Source: Streptomyces sp. DG1A-41
GTDB taxonomy: Bacteria; Actinomycetota; Actinomycetes; Streptomycetales; Streptomycetaceae
DNA: 64,000 nt
Assembly: GCF_037055355.1 (NCBI RefSeq)
Contig: NZ_CP146350.1
Coordinates: 1,573,001 to 1,637,000 of the forward strand
Direction: 5' to 3'
In this document: positions 55,341-63,897 of the stretch, one piece after another
How the letters are laid out: each line of letters opens with the position of its first letter
Position numbering within the stretch: the stretch's first letter is position 1
The notes under the pieces: generated by a model
The model's input: the letters and a program-made list of their open reading frames with translations, nothing else
Told to the model about the DNA's origin: nothing
The model's database searches: none
Program-made: the position numbers and the translations under genes

Positions 55341-55961
55341 TCAGGTGAGCGAGCCCGTCAGGGCGAGCGAGTGCAGGAAGCGCATGAGGGTCATCAGGAC
55401 GTCCCGGCTGGAGGCCCGCCGCCGCGCGTCGCACTCCATGATCGGGATCTCCGGGGAGAGGTCGAGCGCCGTGCGCAGCTCCTCGATGGGGTAACGGGGC
55501 GCGTCCGGGAAGGAGTTGATGGCGACCACGAACGGCACGCCGCGTTCCTCCAGGCGCCCCATGACGTCGAAGCTGACCTCCAGACGGCGGGTGTCGACCA
55601 GCACCACCGCGCCGAGCGCGCCCTCGAACAGGCCGTTCCACAGGAACCAGAAGCGCTGCTGGCCGGGCGTGCCGAAGAGGTACAGCACGAGCTGGTCGGT
55701 GATGCTGATCCGGCCAAAGTCCATCGCCACGGTGGTGGCCGTCTTGGACGCGGAACCGAAGTTGTCGTCGACACCGATACCGGCCTGCGTCATGGTCTCC
55801 TCGGTGGTCAGCGGTTTGATCTCGCTGACCGAGCCGACCATGGTCGTCTTGCCGACACCGAAGCCCCCCACGATCACGATCTTGGCCGCGGCCTGTGCCG
55901 TATGCGGCAACTGGTCCTCGGCCCGGGGGCCCGGGATGGTGTCAGAGCCTTTGAAGTCCAT
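55341..55961 (-). CDS. rarD: Conservon small GTPase (CvnD type)
   Basis: 206 residues, MglA-like/Rab-type GTPase. P loop GGFGVGKTTMVGS (about 32-44), switch II DFGRI after TVAMDFG, and a NSFPD guanine-specificity motif (N-x-x-x-D). It lies 70 bases upstream of the P450 gene and its start overlaps the DUF742 gene by 20 bases, which couples translation. CvnD proteins act downstream of the CvnA histidine kinase-like protein with CvnB as partner. ATG 55961 (MDFKGSDTIPGP). Confidence 0.93.
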   Translation of the reverse strand: MDFKGSDTIPGPRAEDQLPHTAQAAAKIVIVGGFGVGKTTMVGSVSEIKPLTTEETMTQAGIGVDDNFGSASKTATTVAMDFGRISITDQLVLYLFGTPGQQRFWFLWNGLFEGALGAVVLVDTRRLEVSFDVMGRLEERGVPFVVAINSFPDAPRYPIEELRTALDLSPEIPIMECDARRRASSRDVLMTLMRFLHSLALTGSLT

Positions 55962-56340
55962 TCATCACCGCTTCGAGGAGGGAACGGTCGGGGAGCGCCT
56001 GGCGGACGATCGGGGAGCGCGCCGTCACCAGATCCGCCGCCAGCAGCTCGGTGACCAGCACGCCCATCGCGCTGAACGGCAGGCTGAGGTAGGCCGACAG
56101 CTCGGCCACGGACAGGGGGGCGGCGCAGAGCCGGAGCAGCGCCGCCTGCTCGGGCGAGGCGGAGGGCGGCGGGTCTGCGGCACGCGCCACGATTAACGTC
56201 ACCAGGTCGAGCTCGGCCCGTTCTCCGTCCGGGCCGGCCACCACGTAGATCCGCTCCGGGTTGCTGACCTTGCCCTCGCCCTCCTGGGGCTTGGGCGGTT
56301 CCGGGGCGGGCTCGCGCCTCTGGCGTCGCGGAGGCGTCAT
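55942..56340 (-). CDS. rarC: Conservon DUF742 protein (CvnC type) with a TTA codon
   Basis: 132 residues: an N-terminal basic/proline-rich head, then a DUF742 winged-helix-like domain (LLRLCAAPLSVAELSAYLSL, and LLAADLVTARSPIVRQALPD). It is a component of the conservon complex; function unclear. Codon 49 is TTA (56196-56194, in ELDLVTLIVA), so expression of the whole downstream set (rarD, rarE) may depend on bldA tRNA through coupling. ATG 56340 overlaps the rarB stop by four bases. Confidence 0.92.
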   Translation of the reverse strand: MTPPRRQRREPAPEPPKPQEGEGKVSNPERIYVVAGPDGERAELDLVTLIVARAADPPPSASPEQAALLRLCAAPLSVAELSAYLSLPFSAMGVLVTELLAADLVTARSPIVRQALPDRSLLEAVMNGLQRL

Positions 56341-56744
56341 ACGATCTGCCCGTTCCGCCGGGGCGGGCTGGTCAGATGGCCGCCGATGCGAACCACCAGG
56401 TCGCGCATCATGGCGCTCATCCGGCCGGGTTCGCACCGCACGTCGGAGAGCACCGCGAGGAAGGCGTTGGCTCCGGCCTTCATGAGGTAGAAGTAGCCGC
56501 GGTCGATCTCGATCATGACGAGCTTCATCTCGCCATCGCCGACGGTGAGTTCCTGGCAGATGCTGCCCGCGAGGGACTGGAGGCCGGCGCAGGCCGCGGC
56601 GACCCGGTCGGCCGCGTCGGGCTCGCCGCCGTAGCGGGCGATGCGCAGACCGTCGGCCGAGAGCACCACGATCATCTCGATGCCCGGCACGCCGTCGGCG
56701 AGCTGCTTGAGCATCCAGTCGAAGTTGCCTCGCTGCTGGATCAC
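56337..56744 (-). CDS. rarB: Conservon roadblock/LC7-domain protein (CvnB type)
   Basis: 135 residues, single roadblock/LC7 domain: the N-terminal RGNFDWMLKQLADGVPGIEM, LSADGLRIARYGGE and later QELTVGDGEMKLVMIEID. It partners with the small GTPase (MglB-like GAP role). ATG 56744 overlaps the rarA stop (ATGA). Same operon. Confidence 0.94.
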   Translation of the reverse strand: MIQQRGNFDWMLKQLADGVPGIEMIVVLSADGLRIARYGGEPDAADRVAAACAGLQSLAGSICQELTVGDGEMKLVMIEIDRGYFYLMKAGANAFLAVLSDVRCEPGRMSAMMRDLVVRIGGHLTSPPRRNGQIV

Positions 56745-58381
56745 TTGAGGTTCCCCTCGTCATCGGCCTCGGTGGGGGCCGGGTCGTTGATCAGGTGCAG
56801 GTACTTGGTCGGGTTCCGCAGGAAGTCGGTCGGGTGCGTGCCGGGTTCGATGCCCTGCTTGAGTCCCTCCCAGAAGGCCTCGAGGCCCTTGCCTGGGGCG
56901 TCGGGGGCATTCATGTCGAGCAGGGGCTCCGGCTCGGGCTCGGGTGTCGCCCAGGGGTTCGCCTCGCCCCGGGCGGCGGCCTCCCGGTCCTCCCGGTCGT
57001 AGGCGGCCTGCTGGGCGATCCGCTCGACGAGGGACGTCTTCACCCGGCTGCGGCGCTGCGGCAGGCCGTTCGGCGTCCACTCGGTGACCTCCGGGACGTC
57101 GTCGTCCTCCAGGGAGACCGTTTCGGGGATGCGCGGGTTGGTGGGGCGGCGCTTCTTGGGCGTGCGCTTCGGCCCCTCGGGGATGCCGACCGGCATGGGG
57201 ATGCCGGTGGCGCCGATGCCGTGGGCGAGTCCGACACCGGGCTCGTGGGTGATCATCTCGCTCGGCACGATGAGGATGGCGCGGACGCCGCCGTACGCGG
57301 AGGCGCGCAGCGAGACCTGCATGTTGTACGCCGTGCAGAGGCGGCCGACGACGGCCAGGCCCAGGCGCGGGTGCTCGCCGATGTCCTGGAGGTCGACGCC
57401 CGCCTTGGCTGCCTCCAGCATGCCCTCGATCCGGGCCCGTGCCTCCTCGTTGAGGTTGACACCGCCGTCCTCGATCTCGATGCAGACGCCGGTCTGCACC
57501 TCGGTGGCGGTGACGTGCACCTTGGTCTGCGGCGGCGAGTAGCGCGTGGCGTTGTCGAGGAGCTCGGCGGCGGCGTGGATGACCGGTTCGACGTAGATGC
57601 CCTTGACGCTGACCTTGGCGATGGAGGACAGCTGGATGCGCCGGTACTCCAGGATGCGGGACATGGCGCCGCGCAATGTGCTGTAGAGGGACACCGGCTC
57701 GGGCCACTGCCGTCCGGGGCGTCCGCCGCCGAGGACGGAGACGGAGTCGGCGAGGCGGCCGATCAGGGCGTTGCCGTGGTCGATGCGCAGCAGGTCGTCG
57801 AAGACCTCGGGGTTGCGGCCGTGGTCCTCCTCCATCTCCCGGAGTTCCTCGGCCTGCTGGTGGATGATCGCCTGGACGCGGCGGGCGACACTGACGAAGG
57901 ATCGCGCGGCGGCGTCGCGCATGGTCACTTCGCGGTCGACGATCTTGAGGATCGTCAGCAGCGTCTCGGCCTGCGGAGCGGGGAGGTCGCGGTACTCGGG
58001 GTTGGCCAGGCCGAGCTTACGAATCACCTCCCTGGGGGATTCTCCGGTGCTCAGCAGCCGGAGCGCCGCGGGGATGATCTCCCTCGAGAAGCGGACCAAC
58101 TCGTGCTCGTGGGCGGCGATCCGCTGCTCCAGATGCGCGCTGTGACGGGCGTGCTCGGCCCGCTGCTTGCGCAGGGCACGGCCGCGGCGCACCGCCTCTG
58201 CCGCCGTCGCGATCACCAGCACGGTGGCGATGCCGCCGCACCAGCCGACGGCGAGCCGGGCCGGCGCCGTCACCAGGGCGACGGCGGCTCCGGTCGCCGC
58301 GGCCATCGCTATGGCCGGCAGCAGCAGCACGCGCGCGTAGGGAAGTTCAGCGCGACCGGGAGGGGATTGAACACTCACCAT
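56741..58381 (-). CDS. rarA: Conservon sensor-like histidine kinase (CvnA type)
   Basis: 546 residues. Two membrane helices near the N-terminus (about 15-55, VLLLPAIAMAAATGAAVALV and GWCGGIATVLVIATAAEAV), a helical DHp-like region, and an HATPase_c domain (AAELLDNATRYSPPQTKVHV, EDGGVNLNEE, HPRLGLAVVGRL). CvnA proteins have the ATPase fold but often lack a clear phosphoacceptor His. A long acidic C-terminal tail follows. I use ATG 58381 (MVSVQSPPGRAELP), which has AGAAGG before it; a longer frame upstream is not protein-like. First gene of rarA-B-C-D-E. Confidence 0.9.
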   Translation of the reverse strand: MVSVQSPPGRAELPYARVLLLPAIAMAAATGAAVALVTAPARLAVGWCGGIATVLVIATAAEAVRRGRALRKQRAEHARHSAHLEQRIAAHEHELVRFSREIIPAALRLLSTGESPREVIRKLGLANPEYRDLPAPQAETLLTILKIVDREVTMRDAAARSFVSVARRVQAIIHQQAEELREMEEDHGRNPEVFDDLLRIDHGNALIGRLADSVSVLGGGRPGRQWPEPVSLYSTLRGAMSRILEYRRIQLSSIAKVSVKGIYVEPVIHAAAELLDNATRYSPPQTKVHVTATEVQTGVCIEIEDGGVNLNEEARARIEGMLEAAKAGVDLQDIGEHPRLGLAVVGRLCTAYNMQVSLRASAYGGVRAILIVPSEMITHEPGVGLAHGIGATGIPMPVGIPEGPKRTPKKRRPTNPRIPETVSLEDDDVPEVTEWTPNGLPQRRSRVKTSLVERIAQQAAYDREDREAAARGEANPWATPEPEPEPLLDMNAPDAPGKGLEAFWEGLKQGIEPGTHPTDFLRNPTKYLHLINDPAPTEADDEGNLK

Positions 58382-58648
58382 GTGGGCCTTCTGAAAGGAG
58401 TCGGCTGGGGTTCGGGAGGACTTGCGAGGGGGTATGTCATGAATCTGTAGGACTCTTCCGCACTTTGGGGAACAAGCGCACGAATTCATCTCAAGCCGGT
58501 GCGCTGCGGGCGAGCTTAGTCCGACCGGATCATCGCCGTGTCATATTCAGCAACTGCCGGAAACCGGTCGCGGAGGGATAGTACGCTCAGTCGGTTACAC
58601 GCTGCGACACCGTTCGAATACGCCGGGTAGTCGCGAACAGGCATACGA

Positions 58649-58678
58649 AAGTCCCTCACCCGTACGGGTGAGGGACTT
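58649..58678 (-). terminator. Hairpin terminator downstream of helY
   Basis: AAGTCCCTCACCCG and CGGGTGAGGGACTT, a perfect 14-bp stem around TA, 100 bases after the helicase stop on the minus strand. Confidence 0.75.
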
Positions 58679-58686
58679 CAGAACAA

Positions 58687-58770
58687 CGCCCCTCAAGGGG
58701 CGCGGGGCGGTGTCGATGTGCGGCTCCGCCGCAGGGGCGCGAGCAACCACGACGAACCGGCACCCGCGCA
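58687..58770 (+). repeat. Dispersed Streptomyces intergenic element, diverged copy
   Basis: Begins CGCCCCTCAAGGGGCGCGGG and includes TGTGCGGCTCCGCCGCAGGG and CGAGCAACCACGACGAACC. It shares the two landmark blocks (AGGGGCGCGG, CACGACGAACC) with the copy at 19684-19742. Such elements are scattered through Streptomyces genomes. It ends eight bases before the helY stop. Confidence 0.6.
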
Positions 58771-58777
58771 GCGGCAA

Positions 58778-61579
58778 TCAGCCCACCGACGAGTAGGCGA
58801 CAACCCCCCGCAGCAACAAGTCAACGGCCTTCCGCGCGTTCTTCACCACGGTGGATCCCTCCGGCGCCGCCGCCGCGATCTGCCCCAGCACATCGATGAC
58901 CTGCTTGCACCACCGCACGAAGTCCCCCGCCGGCATCTCCGCCTCGCGCAGCACCTCGTCGAGCCCCTTACCGGAAGCCCACATGTACGCGGCCCAGGCG
59001 AACCCCAGGTCCGGCTCACGCTGCCCGACACCCTCGGTCTGGCTGATCCGGAACTCCTCCTCGAGCGCGTCCAGCCGCCCCCAGATCCGCACCGTCTCCC
59101 CCAGCGCGGCCTTGGCCTTCCCCGACGGCAGCTTCGGCACCAGCGCGTCGTCCCCGACCCGCGCCTCGTACACCAACGCCGAGACGCACCCGGCCAGTTC
59201 GGCCGGGCCGAGCCCCTCCCAGACGCCCTCGCGCAGGCACTCGCTGGCGAGCAGGTCCAGCTCGCCGTACAGCCGCGCGAGCCGCTTGCCGTGCTCGGTG
59301 ACCTCGTCGCCGCGCAGGTAGTCCATCTCGGTCAGCAGCGCCACGATCCGGTCGAACGTCCGGGCGATCGTGTTCGTACGGCCCTCGATGCGCCGCTCCA
59401 GCTGCGAGGTGTCCCGCAGCAGCCGGTGGTAGCGCTCGGCCCAACGGGCGTGGTCCTCACGGTCGTTGCACCCGTGGCAGGGGTGCGCGCGCAGAGCCGT
59501 CCTCAGCCGGGCGAGCTCGCGGTCGTCGGCCGCCTGGGAGCGCCGCTTGCGGTGCCGCTCGGCCGGGATGTGCCCGGCCTTGGTGCGCAGCGCGGACGCG
59601 AGGTCCCGACGGGACTGCGGGGAACGGGGGTTGAAGGACTTCGGGATCCGCATCCGCTCCAGCGCCTCGACCGGCACCGGGAAGTCGATGGCCGCCAGCC
59701 GCTTCACCTGCCGCTCGGCGGTCAGCACCAGCGGGCGCGGCCCGTCGTGGTGCTCGAAACCGCGGTGGCCGTTCGTACGGCCCGCGGGCAGGCCCGGGTC
59801 CAGCACCAGTGCCAGGCCCGCGTACTTGCCGGTGGGCACGTGGATGACGTCACCGGGCTTCAGCTTCTCCAGCGCGACGGCGGCCTCCGCGCGCCGCTGT
59901 GCCGCACCCTGCCGGGCCAGCTCGTTCTCCCGGTCCTTCAGTTCGCGGCGCAGCCGCGCGTACTCCTCGAAGTCGCCGAGGTGGCAGGTCATGGAGGCCT
60001 TGTAGCCCTCAAGACCCTCCTCGTTGCGCTGCACCTGCCGGGAGATACCCACGACCGACTTGTCCGCCTGGAACTGTGCGAAGGACGTCTCCAGCAGCTC
60101 GCGCGAGCGGTGCCGGCCGAACTGCTCGACCAGGTTGACCGCCATGTTGTACGACGGCTTGAAGCTGGACCGCAGCGGGTACGTGCGCGTGCCGGCCAGG
60201 CCCGCCAGGTGCTCGGGGCTCATGCCGCGCTGCCAGAGCACGACGGCGTGGCCCTCGATGTCGATGCCGCGCCGTCCGGCCCGGCCGGTCAGCTGCGTGA
60301 ACTCGCCCGGGGTGATGTCCGCGTGTTGCTCGCCGTTCCACTTGACGAGCTTCTCCAGCACCACCGAACGGGCGGGCATGTTGATGCCGAGGGCGAGGGT
60401 CTCGGTCGCGAACACCGCCTTGACCAGGCCGCGTACGAACAGCTCCTCGACGACCTCCTTGAAGGTCGGCAGCATGCCCGCGTGGTGGGCGGCGATGCCG
60501 CGCTCCAGGCCCTCCAGCCACTCGTAGTACCCGAGGACGTGCAGGTCCTCGTGCGGGATGGACGCCGTGCGCTCCTCGACGAGCGCGCGGACCCGGTGGC
60601 GCGCCTCCTCGTCGTTGAGCCTGAGGCCCGCGTACAGGCACTGCTGGACAGCGGCCTCGCAGGCGGCGCGGCTGAAGATGAAGGTGATGGCGGGCAGCAG
60701 CCCCTCGGCGTCGAGCCGCTCGATGACCTCGGGCCGGCTCGGCGTCCACACCCGGGAGCGCTGCCTGCGCTCACGCTCGCGGTCGGCCTCGCGCAGCCGG
60801 CCACGCCGGCGGTCCTGGAACGACGGCCGTGTCGCCTCCATGCGCGCCATGCGCGTGAGGTCGGGGTTGACGGCCTTCTTGTGGCCCTCGCCCTCCTCGA
60901 ACAGGTCGTACATCCGCCGCCCGGCCAGCACGTGCTGGAACAGCGGCACGGGCCGGTGCTCGGAGACGATCACCTCGGTGTCGCCGCGGACCGTGTCGAG
61001 CCAGTCGCCGAACTCCTCGGCGTTCGACACGGTCGCCGAGAGGGAGACGAGCGTGACCGAGTCGGGAAGGTGAATGATCACCTCTTCCCATACGGCTCCC
61101 CGGAACCGGTCGGAGAGGTAGTGCACCTCGTCCATGACCACGTAGCCGAGGCCCAGGAGCGTCTGCGAACCGGCGTACAGCATGTTCCGCAGCACCTCGG
61201 TGGTCATCACGACCACCGGGGCATCGGAGTTGACGCTGTTGTCGCCGGTGAGCAGGCCCACCTTGTCCGTGCCGTAGCGGCGGCACAGGTCGGCGTACTT
61301 CTGGTTCGACAGCGCCTTGATGGGTGTCGTGTAGAAGCACTTCTTGCCCTGCTGGAGGGCGAGGTGGACGGCGAACTCGCCGACGATCGTCTTGCCGGAG
61401 CCGGTGGGCGCGGCGACCAGCACGCCCTTCCCCGCCTCGAGCGCCTGGCAGGCCTCGATCTGGAAGGGGTCGAGGCCGAAGTCGTACATCTCGCGGAACG
61501 AGGCGAGCGCGGTGGCCTGCTCGGCAGCACGCTTACGGGCTGCCGCGTACCGCTCGGCCGGTGAGAGGTCCTCTGTCAT
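58778..61579 (-). CDS. helY: Ski2-like DEAD/DEAH RNA helicase HelY
   Basis: 933 residues. Motif I AAPTGSGKT, motif Ia YTTPIKALSNQ, II DEVHYLSD, III LSATVSNAEE, IV-VI including TLALGINMPARSVVLEKL and QLTGRAGRRGID; then an insert and the C-terminal DSHCT (rRNA-processing arch) domain to YSSVG. Mycobacterial HelY is its homologue and also lies next to tatC-tatA. It probably unwinds structured RNA. ATG 61579 (MTEDLSPAERY) is used; ATG 61624 further up is in poor context. Confidence 0.92.
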   Translation of the reverse strand: MTEDLSPAERYAAARKRAAEQATALASFREMYDFGLDPFQIEACQALEAGKGVLVAAPTGSGKTIVGEFAVHLALQQGKKCFYTTPIKALSNQKYADLCRRYGTDKVGLLTGDNSVNSDAPVVVMTTEVLRNMLYAGSQTLLGLGYVVMDEVHYLSDRFRGAVWEEVIIHLPDSVTLVSLSATVSNAEEFGDWLDTVRGDTEVIVSEHRPVPLFQHVLAGRRMYDLFEEGEGHKKAVNPDLTRMARMEATRPSFQDRRRGRLREADRERERRQRSRVWTPSRPEVIERLDAEGLLPAITFIFSRAACEAAVQQCLYAGLRLNDEEARHRVRALVEERTASIPHEDLHVLGYYEWLEGLERGIAAHHAGMLPTFKEVVEELFVRGLVKAVFATETLALGINMPARSVVLEKLVKWNGEQHADITPGEFTQLTGRAGRRGIDIEGHAVVLWQRGMSPEHLAGLAGTRTYPLRSSFKPSYNMAVNLVEQFGRHRSRELLETSFAQFQADKSVVGISRQVQRNEEGLEGYKASMTCHLGDFEEYARLRRELKDRENELARQGAAQRRAEAAVALEKLKPGDVIHVPTGKYAGLALVLDPGLPAGRTNGHRGFEHHDGPRPLVLTAERQVKRLAAIDFPVPVEALERMRIPKSFNPRSPQSRRDLASALRTKAGHIPAERHRKRRSQAADDRELARLRTALRAHPCHGCNDREDHARWAERYHRLLRDTSQLERRIEGRTNTIARTFDRIVALLTEMDYLRGDEVTEHGKRLARLYGELDLLASECLREGVWEGLGPAELAGCVSALVYEARVGDDALVPKLPSGKAKAALGETVRIWGRLDALEEEFRISQTEGVGQREPDLGFAWAAYMWASGKGLDEVLREAEMPAGDFVRWCKQVIDVLGQIAAAAPEGSTVVKNARKAVDLLLRGVVAYSSVG

Positions 61580-61680
61580 CGTGCTTTCGAGCGTACCGGG
61601 CCGCACTGACAACAGGACGATCATTATCCGGATCCGTTCCTGTGAAACCGGGGATCGGCGCAGCTCAGGAGCAGCGCGGC

Positions 61681-62571
61681 TCAGGGGCCGACGACCCGCA
61701 CGCCCCCGCGTACGCAGCGCACGCTCAGCGGCAGCGGGCCCAGCGGCTCCCCGTCCGCGTACCCCGTGATCCCCTCTGCGGCGATCTCGACCCGTGCCGC
61801 TCGCAGCACCGTCACCTTCGGATGCTCGACATGGGTCCCCCGGTACACCCGCGGAAACACCCGCAGCAGCGTCCTACGGTCGCAGTCCCCGACCACGGTG
61901 ATGTCGAACAGCCCGTCGGTCAGGTCGGCGCCGGGGCAGATTCGCATGCCGCCCCCGTACGAGGAGCCGTTGCCGACGGCGACGAGGGTCGCCTCGACCT
62001 CACGGACGTCGCCGTCGTCGAGCCGGATCCGGTACGGGACGGGCCGGAACGCGGCGAGTTCGGCGATCATCGCGAGGTCGTACGTGAAGCGGCCGGAGGG
62101 CCACCGCATGCGGTTGCCCCGGTCGTTGACGCGGGAGTCGAAGCCGGACGCGAGGACCGTGCCGAACAAGCGGTCCCCCACCTGCCCGAGGTCGATGTCG
62201 CGGAGCCGGCCGCACTTGAGGGCGTCGGCGATCATGCGGCCCGCAGCGGCAGGCTCGCGCACGGGCAGACCGAGGGCGCGGGCGAAGTCGTTGCCGGTGC
62301 CGACGGCGACCAGGCCGAGCGGTGTGGTCGTCCCCGCGACCGCCCGCAGGGCGAGATGGGCCATGCCGTCGCCGCCGACGGCTATCAGCGCTCCGGTACC
62401 GCCCGCGACCGCGGCACGCGCGCGTGTGAGGGCGTCCGCGGCGTCCTCCCCGACCACCGTACGTACCGAGAAACCGGCCGCCCGCACGGCGGAAGCGGCC
62501 GGCTGCGCCGCGCGGGCGCCCCGGCCGCGACCCGCGGTGGGGTTGACGAAGAGAGTGATCTCGCTGGTCAC
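61681..62571 (-). CDS. Diacylglycerol kinase family lipid kinase
   Basis: 296 residues. DAGK catalytic domain motifs FVNPTAGRGRGAR (6-18), ALIAVGGDGMAHLALRAVAG (GGDG), VAVGTGNDFARALGLP, and a second beta-sandwich with GGGMRICPGADLTDGLFDIT. It phosphorylates diacylglycerol or a related lipid, or sphingoid-like alcohol, using ATP. GTG 62571 (TSEITLFVNPTAG). It lies 31 bases after tatC and 101 before helY in the same direction, so probably one operon. Confidence 0.9.
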   Translation of the reverse strand: MTSEITLFVNPTAGRGRGARAAQPAASAVRAAGFSVRTVVGEDAADALTRARAAVAGGTGALIAVGGDGMAHLALRAVAGTTTPLGLVAVGTGNDFARALGLPVREPAAAGRMIADALKCGRLRDIDLGQVGDRLFGTVLASGFDSRVNDRGNRMRWPSGRFTYDLAMIAELAAFRPVPYRIRLDDGDVREVEATLVAVGNGSSYGGGMRICPGADLTDGLFDITVVGDCDRRTLLRVFPRVYRGTHVEHPKVTVLRAARVEIAAEGITGYADGEPLGPLPLSVRCVRGGVRVVGP

Positions 62572-62602
62572 GAGAGTGACCCTACGAGTTGCCCGCTGAT
62601 CT

Positions 62603-63565
62603 TCAGGTCACGTCGTCATAACCGTTGACCCGTTCCGAGCGGTCTGAGCTCGCCTGCTCGGGCAGGGCGGCGCGGCTGGTGGTCACGGGCTCGATCTCGC
62701 CGATGTCCTCGGGGGTGAGGTCCAGCTCGGAGGCCTCGTCGTCGGCGGGGCCGAGGGCCTCGCGGCGGCTGCGGCGGCGGTCGTTGAGCAGGGAGACGAC
62801 GACCGCAGCGAAGTACAGGATCCAGATCGGCCCGGCGAGCGCCAGCATGGTCAGCGGGTCGGTGCTCGGCGTGGCGATGGCCGCGAAGACCGTGATGCCC
62901 ATGATCATGCCGCGCCACCAGCCGAGCATGCGCTTACCGGAGATGGCTCCGGTGAAGTTGAGCATGACCAGCAGCAGGGGCAGCTCGAACGAGAGGCCGA
63001 AGACGAGCACCATCCGCATGACCAGGTCGAGCAGATCGTCCAGCGGGAGGAGGTTGGACGTGCCGCCGGGGGTGAATTCGAGGAGCACCTTCGCGGTGGT
63101 GGGAAGGACCGTGTACGCGAAGTAGGCACCGGCGGTGAACAGGGGGGCGCCCGTGCCGACGAAGGCATAGGCGTACTTCTTCTCGTGCCGGTGCAGCCCG
63201 GGAGCGACGAAGGCCCACAGCTGGTAGAGCCAGACCGGCGAGGCCAGCACGACACCGGCCATCAGCGACACCTTCAGCGCGAGCGTGAAGGGGGTGAGCA
63301 GACCGTTGATGGTGATCTGCGCACACGGCTCCGAGCCCGCCCGCGACCTGGCCAGTTCCGCGAAGGTCTTGTCACAGCCGACCGAGTCGAGGATCGGCTT
63401 GGTGATCAAGTTGATGATGTCGTTGTAGAAGAAGGCGGCGAAGACCGTGACGACGACGATCGCCACAATCGCCTTGGCGAGCCGGTTGCGGAGCTCGCGA
63501 AGGTGCTCCGCTAGGGGCATCCGCCCCTCGGGATCCTTCTCCTTGTTGCGGGCAGACTTCAGCAA
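62603..63565 (-). CDS. tatC: Sec-independent protein translocase subunit TatC
   Basis: 320 residues with six membrane helices. Signature LAEHLRELRNRLAKAIVAIV at the N-terminus, FALVAPGL-type loop near FVAPGLHRHEKKYAYAF, the conserved Glu in GLSFELPLLLVMLNFTG, and the acidic-rich tail. TatC recognises twin-arginine signals and recruits TatA. ATG 63565 or the next M (MPLAEHLREL) at 63523 are both possible. The Tat-signal GHL10 protein (14627-15871) is one likely client. Confidence 0.95.
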   Translation of the reverse strand: MLKSARNKEKDPEGRMPLAEHLRELRNRLAKAIVAIVVVTVFAAFFYNDIINLITKPILDSVGCDKTFAELARSRAGSEPCAQITINGLLTPFTLALKVSLMAGVVLASPVWLYQLWAFVAPGLHRHEKKYAYAFVGTGAPLFTAGAYFAYTVLPTTAKVLLEFTPGGTSNLLPLDDLLDLVMRMVLVFGLSFELPLLLVMLNFTGAISGKRMLGWWRGMIMGITVFAAIATPSTDPLTMLALAGPIWILYFAAVVVSLLNDRRRSRREALGPADDEASELDLTPEDIGEIEPVTTSRAALPEQASSDRSERVNGYDDVT

Positions 63566-63612
63566 CCCACGTTCCCATCTCGTGCGGCGGGCCGGAGGTC
63601 ACCGGCCCTGCG

Positions 63613-63897
63613 TCAGCGCTTGGTCGTGTCCGTCGGCTCGTTGACCGGGCGCGAGCTGGTCACGTCACCGGGGGCGGCCTGGATGGTGCGCTGCGAGGGC
63701 TGCTCGTCGTTGTTCGGCGGGCCGGCCGGGGTCGTGGACGACTTGTTCTCGTCCTTCATCGCCTTGGCCTCGCTCTTGAGGATGCGGGCCGACTTGCCGA
63801 GCGACCGAGCCATGTCCGGAAGCTTCTTCGCGCCGAACAGCAGGATGATGACGACGAGGATGAGAATGATCTCGGGAGCTCCGAGCCTTCCGAACAT
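63613..63897 (-). CDS. tatA: Sec-independent protein translocase subunit TatA
   Basis: 94 residues: an N-terminal membrane helix (GAPEIILILVVIILLFG), the conserved FGAKKLPDMARSLGKSARIL amphipathic helix and a Ser/Thr/Glu-rich disordered tail. It forms the translocation pore. ATG 63897 (MFGRLGAP). It precedes tatC by 47 bases. Confidence 0.96.
   Translation of the reverse strand: MFGRLGAPEIILILVVIILLFGAKKLPDMARSLGKSARILKSEAKAMKDENKSSTTPAGPPNNDEQPSQRTIQAAPGDVTSSRPVNEPTDTTKR

Larger units (their letters stand above)
58382..58777. other. Intergenic region between rarA and helY
   Basis: 396 bases. From left: the rarA promoter side (about 58382-58600, with AT-richer stretches at 58540-58560 and 58590-58620), a strong hairpin terminator (58649-58678), and a copy of a dispersed intergenic repeat (58687-58770). 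I see no coding sequence. Confidence 0.7.

Noticed and set aside
58718..61564. 948-codon plus-strand frame opposite helY
   Set aside because: Antisense to a complete Ski2-like helicase; no family features.
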